Positions 16,912 to 25,839 are shown, numbered from the stretch's first letter. The stretch is 64,000 bases of DNA from Nitrospira sp. (GCA_009594865.1 VOPT01000003.1:1-64000), one strand, 5' to 3'. Numbers and translations: made by a program. Notes: a model not told the origin generated them from the sequence alone.

Positions 16912-18258
16912 ATGAGGAGCAGGAGAAGGTGGTTAGTGGGGCTCTTGGTGCTGTGGTGCGGTACGTGCCTGGCACATCTGGGAAATGCGTGCGGGGAGGA
17001 ACTGAAGTCGGCGGTCGGTGATCGGCCGGAGTTGCGGCTCACGCTGAAGGATGCGATGGACGCAGCGCTGGACAACAGTCCGAACGTCAAACTGTTCAAG
17101 GAACGCATTGCGACAGCCCGCGCCGTTGTCTCGACGCAGCTCGGTGCGATGTTGCCCAATTTGTCCAGTAACGTTCGACAGACGAGACAGACGATGTTCT
17201 TGGGAACCTTAGGATTGTCGCCGGTGGTGACGAGTCCATTTTCCATTTTTGATGCCCGTGCCAACCTCACGCAGAACTTGTTCAGCATGAGTTTGATCGA
17301 TCGATGGCGGGCCTCCCGCTCCGCGCTGAAGGTGGCGGAACTCGAATCGGACGCGACTCGCTTCGACACGATGGCAGAAGTCGCCCTGGGTTATATGGAG
17401 GTGCTTCGGGCGGAAGCCTCATTGAAAGCACGAGAAGCCAATGTGAAATTATTCACTGAGTTGACGGCCTTGGCCCGTAGCCGGCGAGGAGGTGGAATGG
17501 GCGGCGGGCTTGATGCGGCCCGTGCGCAGGCTCAATTAGAAAATGAGCGGCAGCAGGTGGTGATCTTGCGCAACGAGGTTCAACGGCATCGCTTGAACTT
17601 GCTGTATGTGCTTGGAATCACCGATGAGGTGACATTGACGCTGTTGGACGAATTGAAGTCCGATACCGTGGCCATTCCTTCGGCACAGGAGGCGTTAATG
17701 TCCGCGCTGCAAGAGCGCATGGAAGTGAAGGCTCAGCAGCAGCGTATCCGCACAGCCGAACTCTCGCTACGTTCGACGGTTATGGAACGACTGCCATCCC
17801 TGTCAGCCCAGGGGGATTATGGTTTGATCGGGAATCGTGTGCACAATACTGCGGACACCTACAACGTCGGTGTGTTCCTGTCTGTTCCTCTCTTCGACGG
17901 CGGCCAACGGGAAGGGCGAATCAGTGAGTCACGTAGCCTGGCACAACAAGAGTTGCTAAAATTGGCGGTCATACAAAATAAGGTGACCGTAGAGGTTCGT
18001 GAGGCGGTCGCGACGTTACAGTCCGCACAGGAGCAATTGATGATCGCCCGTGACGGCTTGGAGTCGGCGATTCAGGAGCAGGAAATCGCGCGGGAACGTT
18101 TTACGGTCTTGACCTCAGCCAGTAATTTTAAACTGACAAACGCCTTATTTTCCATCGCACGTGCACGGGAGAATGCGGTCGACGCCTTGTTTCGAGTGAA
18201 TGCTTCGCGAGTGAATCTCGCGCGGGCTACCGGACATCTTGAACGCTTGTATGAGTAA
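16912..18258 (+). CDS. TolC-family outer-membrane efflux protein
   Basis: A 448-residue protein. AGGAGG precedes the ATG at 16912 at ideal spacing; the frame is open further upstream but that part is not protein-like. Signal peptide residues 1-27 (WLVGLLVLWCGTCLAHL), then two outer-membrane-efflux-protein repeats: the first with LTLKDAMDAALDNSPNVKLF and AEVALGYMEVLRAEASLKAR, the second with QEALMSALQERMEVKAQQQR and YNVGVFLSVPLFDGGQREGR. Forms the outer-membrane channel of the export locus, lying 91 bases after the second adaptor. A strong terminator follows. Confidence 0.93.
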   Translation: MRSRRRWLVGLLVLWCGTCLAHLGNACGEELKSAVGDRPELRLTLKDAMDAALDNSPNVKLFKERIATARAVVSTQLGAMLPNLSSNVRQTRQTMFLGTLGLSPVVTSPFSIFDARANLTQNLFSMSLIDRWRASRSALKVAELESDATRFDTMAEVALGYMEVLRAEASLKAREANVKLFTELTALARSRRGGGMGGGLDAARAQAQLENERQQVVILRNEVQRHRLNLLYVLGITDEVTLTLLDELKSDTVAIPSAQEALMSALQERMEVKAQQQRIRTAELSLRSTVMERLPSLSAQGDYGLIGNRVHNTADTYNVGVFLSVPLFDGGQREGRISESRSLAQQELLKLAVIQNKVTVEVREAVATLQSAQEQLMIARDGLESAIQEQEIARERFTVLTSASNFKLTNALFSIARARENAVDALFRVNASRVNLARATGHLERLYE

Positions 18259-18318
18259 GCGTTTGACCAGGTGGGGCGAGACTGGGCGACGGGAACCCGC
18301 CATCTGCTTAGAAACGGA

Positions 18319-18352
18319 CGGCCGAGTAGGATCGGCAGATCCTGCTCGGCCG
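18319..18352. terminator. Bidirectional hairpin terminator between tolC and the PepSY gene
   Basis: Arms at 18319-18333 and 18338-18352 form a 15-bp stem (14 Watson-Crick pairs and one T-G wobble) around a GGCA loop, in the 101-base gap between convergent genes. The stem is strong; there is no long T run on either side, so termination may need more than the hairpin. Confidence 0.75.
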
Positions 18353-18359
18353 CAGAGAC

Positions 18360-18719
18360 TTAGTGCTTCTCTTTCTTGCCTTTCTTCTCGTGTTTCTCGT
18401 GCTTGGCTTCCTTGTCGATGACCGCGCCTGTCGCGGCGTCGATATGCACTTCCGTCATTGCGCCATCGGCGCCGTGCACTTCCACTTCCCAGACGGTCTT
18501 GTCGTGCTTTTTTTCGAGTTCCGCCTCGACCGCCGTGCCTGGTGCCGCGTCCAACGCGGTTTTGATCGCCTGGTCGATGGTCACCTTGGCATCTTTCACC
18601 AAGTCGGCAACGTCGCATTTCTCGTCTTTGCCCTTGTGTCCCTTGTCGCTCCATGCGGGAGTCGTCGTGAGACACAGTGCGCCAACCATCAGGGCCGGAA
18701 TTGCCAGCTGCTTGATCAT
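18360..18719 (-). CDS. Periplasmic PepSY-domain protein with Lys/His-rich tail
   Basis: A 119-residue protein. A signal peptide (to about TPAWS-DK) precedes a PepSY-type domain: VTIDQAIKTALDAAPGTAVE, ELEKKHDKTVWEVEVHGADG, MTEVHIDAATGAVID. The final 17 residues are almost all Lys, His and Glu, which suggests metal or polyanion binding. Family members inhibit periplasmic proteases or sense metals. It lies 32 bases downstream of the Spy-like gene on the same strand. Confidence 0.85.
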   Translation of the reverse strand: MIKQLAIPALMVGALCLTTTPAWSDKGHKGKDEKCDVADLVKDAKVTIDQAIKTALDAAPGTAVEAELEKKHDKTVWEVEVHGADGAMTEVHIDAATGAVIDKEAKHEKHEKKGKKEKH

Positions 18720-18751
18720 CTGTGACCTCCGATTCTGTGCGGGTGAACAGG

Positions 18752-19360
18752 TTACTGGGGCTTCGCCTCGCCATGTGGGTTGGCGCCGTGGGGATTCGCG
18801 CCATGCGGGTTGCCACCATGAGGATTCTTGCCGTGTGGCGCGCCCGTGCCCTTGTGCTGCTGCATCATCTTCTCATGTTCGGCCTGTTCCTTGGCACGCT
18901 GTTCGGGAGTGAGCAGCGCGAGGGCATCCCGTCTGGTCTTGACCGACAACACCCGGAGGCCGATTTGCACATCCGCGCTCTGTTTCAGCTTGGCTTCGAT
19001 GGCTCCGATGTCGGACTTTTCGTCATCGGTCAGCGCCTTCACTTCCCGTTCGGCGACCTGAATGTCGGCTTCCATCTTGATCCGGTTCTTGTCGAGGTTG
19101 AGCTGCAATTCCTTGAGCTTGGTCACTTGCTCGGCACTCAATCCAATGTCTTTCTCATGCTTCAACAGATGACGGATGAGGTGGCCCGCTCCCCCATGCA
19201 TCATCATTTCCATCATCGCCTTGCCCATGCCGTGGCGATCTTTTTCATAGCCGCCGCCGTGACCGCCATACCCGCCCTCGGGATTGGCCCAGGCAGGCGA
19301 GAGCGTGAGTGCGCAGGCGATGGCCGACGCGGTGGCCAGAGTGAACAGTTTCGTCGTCAT
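18752..19360 (-). CDS. Spy/CpxP-like periplasmic protein with NPHG repeats
   Basis: A 202-residue protein: signal peptide to about PAWA-NP, a Gly/His/Met-rich linker (GGYGGHGGGYEKDRHGMGK), then a helical Spy/CpxP-type LTxxQ domain (IGLSAEQVTKLKELQLNLDK ... RDALALLTPEQRAKEQAEHE). The end holds four NPHG units in tandem. Spy-like proteins are ATP-independent periplasmic chaperones or metal-stress factors. The His-rich ends suggest metal binding. Neighbours are MarC upstream and PepSY downstream, with gaps of 25 and 32 bases, so an operon is likely. Confidence 0.82.
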   Translation of the reverse strand: MTTKLFTLATASAIACALTLSPAWANPEGGYGGHGGGYEKDRHGMGKAMMEMMMHGGAGHLIRHLLKHEKDIGLSAEQVTKLKELQLNLDKNRIKMEADIQVAEREVKALTDDEKSDIGAIEAKLKQSADVQIGLRVLSVKTRRDALALLTPEQRAKEQAEHEKMMQQHKGTGAPHGKNPHGGNPHGANPHGANPHGEAKPQ

Positions 19361-19385
19361 TCGGTTCCTCCTTGGTTGAGTGCGA

Positions 19386-20033
19386 TTAATGTCCCGTCAG
19401 CCCACGTAACAAACCCCGGTCACCGGTGAGGGCGTTCACCATAAATTGAATGGCCAGCGCGGCCAGCACAAGGCCCATCAGTCGCGCGATAATTTTCTCG
19501 GCGATAGGATTGAGCCACTTCGCGCTGCGCGCGCCGATCGCTAATATACTGTAACTCGCCAATCCGATCAGTACAAGGCATCCCAGCAATACCGCCCGCA
19601 GCATCCAGGTGGTGGCCTGCGTTTCTAACAGGATCACGGTGGAAATCGCCGCCGGTCCCGCCAGCATGGGGATGGCAAGCGGCGTAATGGCGATATCGTC
19701 TTTGCTGGTGCCCGCGGCTTTTTCTGCGGCAGTTTCCTGAACCGTGGACCGTTGGGCGCGCAACATGTCGAGCGAGACCAACAACAGAATCAGGCCGCCC
19801 GCGATTTGCATCGCCGGCAACGTAATGCCCAGCAGGCTCAGCAGCGTCTGCCCGAACAGTGCGAATCCGCTCAGTGATCCGACCGTGACTAGGCAGGCGA
19901 CGCGCGCGGTACGGAGGCGTTGCGCCAGGGAATCCCGTGGGGTCATGGCGAGAAAGGCCGGAACCACGGCAATGGGATCGACGATCACGAACAACGAGCT
20001 GAACGCGAGGAGGGCGTATTCGACCATCGTCAT
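19386..20033 (-). CDS. MarC/UPF0056-family integral membrane protein
   Basis: A 215-residue protein with six hydrophobic helices. The family signature is LFVIVDPIAVVPAFLAMTP near the N-terminus; a second half repeats it as ITPLAIPMLAGPAAISTVILL, the MarC internal duplication. Function in the family is unproven despite the historical link to antibiotic resistance. It starts 29 bases after the DnaJ gene on the same strand. Confidence 0.92.
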   Translation of the reverse strand: MTMVEYALLAFSSLFVIVDPIAVVPAFLAMTPRDSLAQRLRTARVACLVTVGSLSGFALFGQTLLSLLGITLPAMQIAGGLILLLVSLDMLRAQRSTVQETAAEKAAGTSKDDIAITPLAIPMLAGPAAISTVILLETQATTWMLRAVLLGCLVLIGLASYSILAIGARSAKWLNPIAEKIIARLMGLVLAALAIQFMVNALTGDRGLLRGLTGH

Positions 20034-20062
20034 AGAAGGGGCCGCTGTCAGGGGATGATGGA

Positions 20063-21100
20063 TCAGGACGAATGGCGTCTTGACGCCGCGAGGATCTCGG
20101 CTCGCGGATCGCCGTGGCGGCCTTGGCTCAATTGTTCGTAGAGCGCCCGCTCTTCGTCGGATAGGCCGCTGGGCATGACGATTTTCAGCTTCAGGAACAG
20201 ATCTCCATGTGCCCCGGCGGCGGTCGGCAGACCTTTGCCTTTCAGGCGCAGCTTGCTATCGGCCTTACTGCCGGCGGGAATTTTCACCTTTACCGGCTCC
20301 GCCAGCGTGGGGGCCATGACGTCGGCTCCCAGCGCCGCTTCCCAGGGCCAGACGGGCAGTGTGACGTGAATGTCCGACCCCTTCTGGCGGAAGACACCAT
20401 TGGCTTGTATATGGACGCGCAGGTAAAGATCGCCCGGTCTGCCTCCATTGACGCCCGGTTGGCCTTTGCCTGCGATGCGAACGCGAGTGTCGTGCTGCAC
20501 GCCTGCCGGAATCCGTACTTCGATCGTCCGTTTCTCAGTTTGGGTCCCTGTGCCGCCACACACGACGCAGGGGCGCCCGCGCACAATGGCGCTTCCGCCG
20601 CAGGCTTTGCAGGTGACCCGTTCCGTGAGGTCGATGCGTCGGCTGACGCCGGCGGCCACGTCGCGGATACTGAGTTCCACGTCGGTTTCCAGGTCTTCCC
20701 CATCGACGGCAAATCCCGTGGCGTTTCCGCCGCGACCCCGTCCCCCGAAGAAGGTCTCGAAAATGTCTCCGAAATCGCCGCTGAATCCCCCGGCTCCTCC
20801 GGCTGCGCCGCCTCGTCCGGCGTGGCCGCCGGCTTGCTGGCGAGCCTTTTCGTAGGCTTCGGCCTGCTCCCAGTTCTGCCCGTACTGATCGTACTTTTTG
20901 CGTTTGTCGGGATCCGACAAGACCTCATGCGCTTCGTTCAATTCCTTGAACTTCTTCTCCATCTCCGTTTTTTTCGCGCCCGTATGAAGGTCGGGATGGA
21001 TTTCGCGTGCACGACGGCGAAACGCTTTCTTGATGTCGTCGGCAGAGGCGTCTCGCTGAACGCCAAGAATGTCGTAGTAGCCGCGTTGTGCTGTAGCCAT
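20063..21100 (-). CDS. DnaJ-family co-chaperone with a reduced zinc domain
   Basis: A 345-residue J-domain protein. The J domain has HPD at residues 35-37 and [20 protein letters not shown]; a Gly/Phe-rich linker with [13 protein letters not shown] follows. The zinc region holds only two CxxCGG motifs (CKACGGSA and CVVCGGTG) instead of the four of full DnaJ, followed by two substrate-binding barrels ([40 protein letters not shown]). It is thus intermediate between DnaJ and CbpA. It stimulates a DnaK ATPase by family knowledge; no dnaK is in the window. Confidence 0.92.
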   Translation of the reverse strand: MATAQRGYYDILGVQRDASADDIKKAFRRRAREIHPDLHTGAKKTEMEKKFKELNEAHEVLSDPDKRKKYDQYGQNWEQAEAYEKARQQAGGHAGRGGAAGGAGGFSGDFGDIFETFFGGRGRGGNATGFAVDGEDLETDVELSIRDVAAGVSRRIDLTERVTCKACGGSAIVRGRPCVVCGGTGTQTEKRTIEVRIPAGVQHDTRVRIAGKGQPGVNGGRPGDLYLRVHIQANGVFRQKGSDIHVTLPVWPWEAALGADVMAPTLAEPVKVKIPAGSKADSKLRLKGKGLPTAAGAHGDLFLKLKIVMPSGLSDEERALYEQLSQGRHGDPRAEILAASRRHSS

Positions 21101-21256
21101 CAGGGTCTGTCCGTAAAAAGTCTTGGGAGGCGCACAGGCAAAGAGTGCAATCCTTTTCGGAGCTTACGAGGTCTCCGGACGCATTGCAAGCGAACGGGTA
21201 GTTTTTCTCCGCCTTCGGTCGCGCTTACTCTAGAGATAAGAAATCCGGTACCACAG

Positions 21257-22357
21257 TCAAGTGGGCAACGTCGTGGGGAGATCGACACGGCGCTGCTCAA
21301 TGAAGAGATGTAGTTTGTGGAGGGGGAAAAAAATGGGGACCCCCATGCCTGCGGTGATGTCGGTGTTCCGATCGGCACGGGCCACCAGCTTACGATCACC
21401 AACCCGGCAATGGATGAGGAGATCGGCCCCGAGATCTTCAATCAGCTCCACCTGCGCGTCCACTTGGATAGACGGTGGTGCGTGCTGCCACGTAATGTCT
21501 TCCGGACGGATGCCGAGCATGAGTGTCGAGGCCTGTGGCGGTAGAGACGGCAGCAGCTGTGCCGGTAACGGGAAGGTCAGGTCACCGCTTGTGAACAGAC
21601 TCTCCTCGCCCTGCATTGTCAGGAGACCTTCCCAGAGGTTCATCGGTGGCGTGCCGATGAAGGAGGCGACGAACGGATCGGCCGGGGCGGTGTAGGTCTG
21701 CTGGGGAGCATCCGCCTGTCGAATGCGGCCTCCTTCGATGACGACGATACGGTCGCCCAGCGTCATCGCTTCAACCTGGTCGTGGGTGACATAGATCATC
21801 GTTGCCCGCAGGCGTTGCTGCAGTTTTTTGAGTTCGATTCGCATCGACGTGCGCAGTTGCGCGTCCAGGTTGGACAGCGGTTCATCGAACAGAAACAGCT
21901 TGGGCTTGCGCACGATCGCGCGTCCCATGGCGACCCGTTGGCGTTGCCCTCCCGATAAATCCTTGGGTTTGCGATCGAGCAGCGGTTGGATCTCCAGCAG
22001 GTGTGCGGCTTCCGCGACACGATCGTCGATCACGTGGCGCGGTACGCGGCGCATCTTGAGCGCAAAGGCGAGATTGTCGCGAACCGACAGGTGCGGATAG
22101 AGCGCATAATGCTGGAAGACCATCGCGATGTCGCGCTCCGCCGGCGGCAGGCGATCGACCTCGTTTCCGTCGATGAGGACCTGGCCGGATGTCTGACTGT
22201 CGAGCCCGGCGATGATGCGCAGGAGCGTCGATTTGCCGCAGCCGGACGGGCCGAGCAGAATGGTAAAGCTTCCATTGGGAACCGACAGTGAAATGTCGCG
22301 CAGCACGGGCTGGTCACGGAATGATTTTGAAATGGAGCGTAACTCAAGCTGAGCCAT
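21257..22357 (-). CDS. Sugar ABC transporter ATPase (UgpC/MalK type)
   Basis: A 366-residue ATPase. Walker A GPSGCGKST, the ABC signature LSGGQRQRVAMGRAIVRKP, Walker B LFLFDEPLSNLD and the switch TYVTHDQ-like VTHDQVEAMTL are all present. The C-terminal third is the regulatory OB-type domain of the MalK class (MNLWEGLL, GIRPEDITW). The ATG at 22357 is preferred over a TTG at 22423, which lies inside a palindromic repeat. It is separated from the permease gene by the 124-bp palindrome. Confidence 0.95.
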   Translation of the reverse strand: MAQLELRSISKSFRDQPVLRDISLSVPNGSFTILLGPSGCGKSTLLRIIAGLDSQTSGQVLIDGNEVDRLPPAERDIAMVFQHYALYPHLSVRDNLAFALKMRRVPRHVIDDRVAEAAHLLEIQPLLDRKPKDLSGGQRQRVAMGRAIVRKPKLFLFDEPLSNLDAQLRTSMRIELKKLQQRLRATMIYVTHDQVEAMTLGDRIVVIEGGRIRQADAPQQTYTAPADPFVASFIGTPPMNLWEGLLTMQGEESLFTSGDLTFPLPAQLLPSLPPQASTLMLGIRPEDITWQHAPPSIQVDAQVELIEDLGADLLIHCRVGDRKLVARADRNTDITAGMGVPIFFPLHKLHLFIEQRRVDLPTTLPT

Positions 22358-22412
22358 GGTGTTCGGTGCCGTTCGATTTACGTCTTGCGTCGTTGGCCGT
22401 CCTCTGAAGATT

Positions 22413-22536
22413 AGGATGTTCAAAAAGGGCGTCCAGCGAGGCCGCAGGCGAAGAAAACACCGCAGGCGTACCCTCTGGGGTACGTTGAGGATGTTTTCAA
22501 GCCGAGAACAAAGCAGGAGGCCTTTTTCAACATCCT
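22413..22536. repeat. 124-bp imperfect palindrome with nested hairpin
   Basis: The ends read AGGATGTTCAAAAAGG and CCTTTTTCAACATCCT, an almost perfect inverted repeat. The centre GTACCCtctgGGGTAC (22468-22483) is a second palindrome about the same axis. The intervening parts are also partly complementary. It lies between the second permease gene and the ATPase gene, so a long hairpin would form in the operon mRNA and could lower ATPase gene expression. Similar elements are remembered from Nitrospira genomes; copy number here cannot be checked. Confidence 0.8.
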
Positions 22537-22537
22537 G

Positions 22538-23353
22538 TCATCCTTTGACCGCGCCGGCGGATAGCCCGCTCACAATCCATCGTTGGCATACCAGTACGAC
22601 TCCAATCAACGGCAGGGTGGCCACCACCGAGGCCGCTGCCAGTTCGCCCCAGGGCATGGTGAATTCTCCCTGGAAGAGCGCGATGCCCACGGGCAATGTC
22701 TGCTGCTCCGGTTGAGTGAGAATCAAGAGGGCAAAGAAGAATTCGTTCCACGCATAGATCAGAATCAAAATTGCCGCCGTGAAAATCCCCGGCGTGGCCA
22801 GCGGGAGCGTGATCCGGAACAGGGTGCTCCAGGGCCCGCAGCCATCCACTCGTGCCGCATCTTCCAACTCAGGCGGCAGTTCTTTGAAAAAGCTCGCCAG
22901 GATCCAGATCGCCAAGGGCAACGTCAGCGCGACATAGGGCAACACGACGCCCCAATGGTGGTTGAGTCCTCCCAAGGCATCGAGCAGGCGCCAGACCGGT
23001 CCGGCGATGGCCATTTGCGGAAACATGGAGACGCAGAGCAGCACGGCCAAAATGCCTTGTTTGCCGGGAATGCTGAGTCGGGCCAGCGCATAGGCCGCCG
23101 GGATCGCGAACAGCAGCGCCACCACGGTGGTGGATCCGGCGACCACGACGCTGTTGAGTAGGTAGTCGAACAGGTGGTGGTCGAAGAGCGCGGTGCGATA
23201 GAAGCCCAGGCTGCCTGAGGGCCACCAGGTAGGTGGTGCGGCTTCGATTTCAGTTTGTGACTTGAACGAGGTTAGGAGAAACCAGAGAAAGGGCAGCAGA
23301 CTGAGTCCCACCGTTGAGAGAATACCGCCTGCGAGCAGCAGCCGGCGGTTCAT
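22538..23353 (-). CDS. Sugar ABC transporter permease (MalG type)
   Basis: A 271-residue inner-membrane protein with six predicted helices. The permease EAA motif is ELPPELEDAARVDGCGPWST. The ATG at 23353 overlaps the stop of the first permease gene (ATGA), and upstream in-frame codons belong to that gene's region. It forms the translocation pore with the neighbouring permease. The 3' end touches the palindrome. Confidence 0.95.
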   Translation of the reverse strand: MNRRLLLAGGILSTVGLSLLPFLWFLLTSFKSQTEIEAAPPTWWPSGSLGFYRTALFDHHLFDYLLNSVVVAGSTTVVALLFAIPAAYALARLSIPGKQGILAVLLCVSMFPQMAIAGPVWRLLDALGGLNHHWGVVLPYVALTLPLAIWILASFFKELPPELEDAARVDGCGPWSTLFRITLPLATPGIFTAAILILIYAWNEFFFALLILTQPEQQTLPVGIALFQGEFTMPWGELAAASVVATLPLIGVVLVCQRWIVSGLSAGAVKG

Positions 23354-24258
23354 GGACGTCTGCGCTCCAGGAGCTGTGATCCGATCACGCGGAGGTACGT
23401 CAACGACAGCACCATGATCATGAGGAACACGGCCACGGATATGGCCGAGCCGTATCCGATGCGGCCTTCCGTGAAGAGGGTTTGGTAGCCATAAAACTGC
23501 AGCACTTGCGTGGCATCGCCAGGTCCGCCTTGCGTCATCACAAACACCAGATCGAAAACGCGAAACGCGTCCATGGTGCGAAACAGGAGCGCGAGCAACA
23601 GCGCCGGTTTCAGGAGCGGCAAGGTGATGTGCCAAAACCGCTGCCACGCTGTGGCGCCGTCGACGCGGGCGGCATCGTACAGATCGTCAGGAATGACTTG
23701 AAGACCGGCCAGAATCAGGAGGCCGGCGAAGGCCGACGTTTTCCACACGTCGGCCAGGACCACGACGGCAAAGGCCACGCTCGGATAGGCGAGCCAGGGA
23801 ATGTATTCCGTGACGCGGTCGCCGAACAACAGCAGATTGGCGAATCCGTATTGGTCGTTGAAGATGTACCGCCAGAGTTGCGAGGCCACGACTGTGGGAA
23901 TCGCCCAGGGAATCAAGATCGCGCCGCGTACCAGGCCTCGTCCACGAAATCGCTCGTGAATGACCAGGGCGATGATTAGCCCGCAGGCCAATTCGAGCAC
24001 TGTGGAAAGGACCACAAACCCAAGAGTCACGACGAACGCTTGATACGCCACCGGGTCATGGAGCAATGCCTGGTAATTTCCCAAGCCTACGAACGGGCTG
24101 CCAAGATGCGGAATGCCGACGAAGATGTGATGGAGGCTGAGCCAGAGCGAATCCGCGACGGGGTACAACGCGAAGACCATTGTGACCAGGAGTGCCGGCG
24201 CCACCATCAACCAGGCGGCCAACCCCTCACGGTGTCGAGGCGCAGTGTGCGTGCGCAT
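23350..24258 (-). CDS. Sugar ABC transporter permease (MalF/UgpA type)
   Basis: A 302-residue protein with six or more helices. The EAA loop reads VIPDDLYDAARVDGATAWQR followed by ITLPLLKPALL. Begins at ATG 24258, sharing one base with the stop of the binding-protein gene; ends with an ATGA overlap with the next permease. Tight coupling indicates one operon. Confidence 0.95.
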   Translation of the reverse strand: MRTHTAPRHREGLAAWLMVAPALLVTMVFALYPVADSLWLSLHHIFVGIPHLGSPFVGLGNYQALLHDPVAYQAFVVTLGFVVLSTVLELACGLIIALVIHERFRGRGLVRGAILIPWAIPTVVASQLWRYIFNDQYGFANLLLFGDRVTEYIPWLAYPSVAFAVVVLADVWKTSAFAGLLILAGLQVIPDDLYDAARVDGATAWQRFWHITLPLLKPALLLALLFRTMDAFRVFDLVFVMTQGGPGDATQVLQFYGYQTLFTEGRIGYGSAISVAVFLMIMVLSLTYLRVIGSQLLERRRP

Positions 24259-25634
24259 CACGGTGCCGCCTTCGTCAATGCCAGGAGTCGATCGATGTGC
24301 GCATCGGTGACGGCAGCCTCTTGCTCGAGGTCGATGTCCCTCACGGCTAGGGCACGGCTGAAGTAGCGCTGTAGGAGATGGGAGATGGCGGGATACACCG
24401 GCGAACGCGGACGAGGCGTGGCAGCGTGGAGGACAGTGCGCTGGTTTCTGATCTGCGGCGCGCGCGCCAGGACTTCAGGATCGGAGAAGAGCGCTTCTCG
24501 GGACGGCGCGATGCCGGCTTCGCGGGAGAACTTCTTTTGCATGGCATGGCTGGAAAGAAATTCGATGAGCGTCCAGGCCTCGTCCGGGTGTTGGGAATAG
24601 GCGCTGATACCGTAGAGCCAGCCGCCGAGCGTCGCAGCGGTGTGCCCGGGTGAAAATCCAGGCAGGGGCGCAACGCCCACCTGTCCGGCAATGGTCGAAC
24701 GTGTTCGATTGTTGGCCAGTTCCCAGGCATAGGGCCAGTTCCGGTGAAAAATGGCATGCCCCTGCAGAAACAGGGAGAGCGCCTCCGGCTCCTGGTAGGT
24801 GAGGGCGGCGCGTGAGGTAAGCCGGCCGATCACTTCATCACGGACAAATTGTACGGCTGCCAGTGCGTCAGGCGACGATAACGTCGAACCGGTCCCGTCC
24901 GGCCGCAGCAGGCTTCCGCCATGTCCTTCGATAAATTCCAGCATGTTGCAGACCAAGCCTTCGTATTGTTTGAACTGCGCGGAGTAGCCTTGCAACAGCG
25001 GGTCGGTTCGGCGTTCACCGGCCGTAATGGTTTCTGCCTGGTGCACGAGTTCAGGCCAGGTCTTCGGGGCGCTGAACCCGTATTTTGCGAGCAGGTCTTG
25101 GCGATAGTAGAGCAGCCCGGCATCGATCCGGCTCGGGACGCCATAGACACTGGCTTCATACCGGCCGACGTCGACGGCGGCAGGCAGAAAGTCTTGTCGC
25201 ATGGAGGGTGAAAATTTATCGTCGAGCGGGCGGGCCCATCCGGCCTCCGCAAACTCGGGGACCCAGATGACGTCGATAAAAAAGACATCAACGGTGGTAT
25301 CACGGTTCTTCAACTTCTGCGTCAAGAGATCGTGATAGGCGGTCGAACTATGCGGAGCCAGTTCGCGTACGACTGAGATGTCGGGATGTGCGTGCGTGAA
25401 GTCGGCGAGCACCTCATCCCACACGCGTGCATGATCGGGCTTCCAGGAGACAAAGCGAAGCGTGACGTGCGGCTTCGACGCCGCGATCGCGGACGTGGGC
25501 GGTGACTCGGCGCGAGCGATGCCGGTACTGCCTATGAGCAGGGTGAGCATAAGTAGGCCGATCCAGCGGGGCATCGTTCCGGAAGACAACTGCGGAGCAC
25601 GCTGGATGCGCTGCCGTGAGGGAATCCATCGCAT
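24258..25634 (-). CDS. Sugar ABC transporter substrate-binding protein
   Basis: A 458-residue family-1 extracellular solute-binding protein. Basic N-region, hydrophobic core (WIGLLMLTLLIGSTGIARA) and cleavage near ARA-ES. The mature part includes TLRFVSWKPDHARVWDEVL, VDVFFIDVIWVPEFAEAGW and GYSAQFKQYEGLVCNMLEF, as in trehalose/maltose-type binding proteins. GAGAGAG precedes the ATG at 25634; a second ATG at 25574 would start right at the signal peptide and is an alternative. Substrate cannot be told from sequence. Confidence 0.93.
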   Translation of the reverse strand: MRWIPSRQRIQRAPQLSSGTMPRWIGLLMLTLLIGSTGIARAESPPTSAIAASKPHVTLRFVSWKPDHARVWDEVLADFTHAHPDISVVRELAPHSSTAYHDLLTQKLKNRDTTVDVFFIDVIWVPEFAEAGWARPLDDKFSPSMRQDFLPAAVDVGRYEASVYGVPSRIDAGLLYYRQDLLAKYGFSAPKTWPELVHQAETITAGERRTDPLLQGYSAQFKQYEGLVCNMLEFIEGHGGSLLRPDGTGSTLSSPDALAAVQFVRDEVIGRLTSRAALTYQEPEALSLFLQGHAIFHRNWPYAWELANNRTRSTIAGQVGVAPLPGFSPGHTAATLGGWLYGISAYSQHPDEAWTLIEFLSSHAMQKKFSREAGIAPSREALFSDPEVLARAPQIRNQRTVLHAATPRPRSPVYPAISHLLQRYFSRALAVRDIDLEQEAAVTDAHIDRLLALTKAAP

Positions 25635-25823
25635 CACTCTCTCAGGTTATACACAGTCACTGGAGGTGATGCAAAAAAGCAGCGCTCCGGGACAGGCCGC
25701 CGATCGCGCCGCATCGCACAATTTGGAGCTATCGAGGAGTACCACACCTACACCGGCATGGGGTCCGGTTCAGACGGTCAAAGTAAACTATTGAAAATAC
25801 GACAGCTTGTGAAGGGCTTCTTC

Positions 25824-25839
25824 TGGCACGACCGTTGCT
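25824..25839 (+). promoter_or_regulatory. Perfect sigma-54 (-24/-12) promoter
   Basis: TGGCACGACCGTTGCT matches the RpoN consensus TGGCACG-N4-TTGCW at every position, preceded by TTC as the consensus prefers pyrimidines. The predicted start of transcription is near 25850, about 87 bases before the ATG of the BACON/FN3 gene. Confidence 0.88.

Noticed and set aside
20207..21313. Plus-strand frame of 368 codons opposite the DnaJ gene
   Set aside because: Composition is Ala/Gly/Arg-rich without motifs; the opposite strand has an unmistakable J domain.
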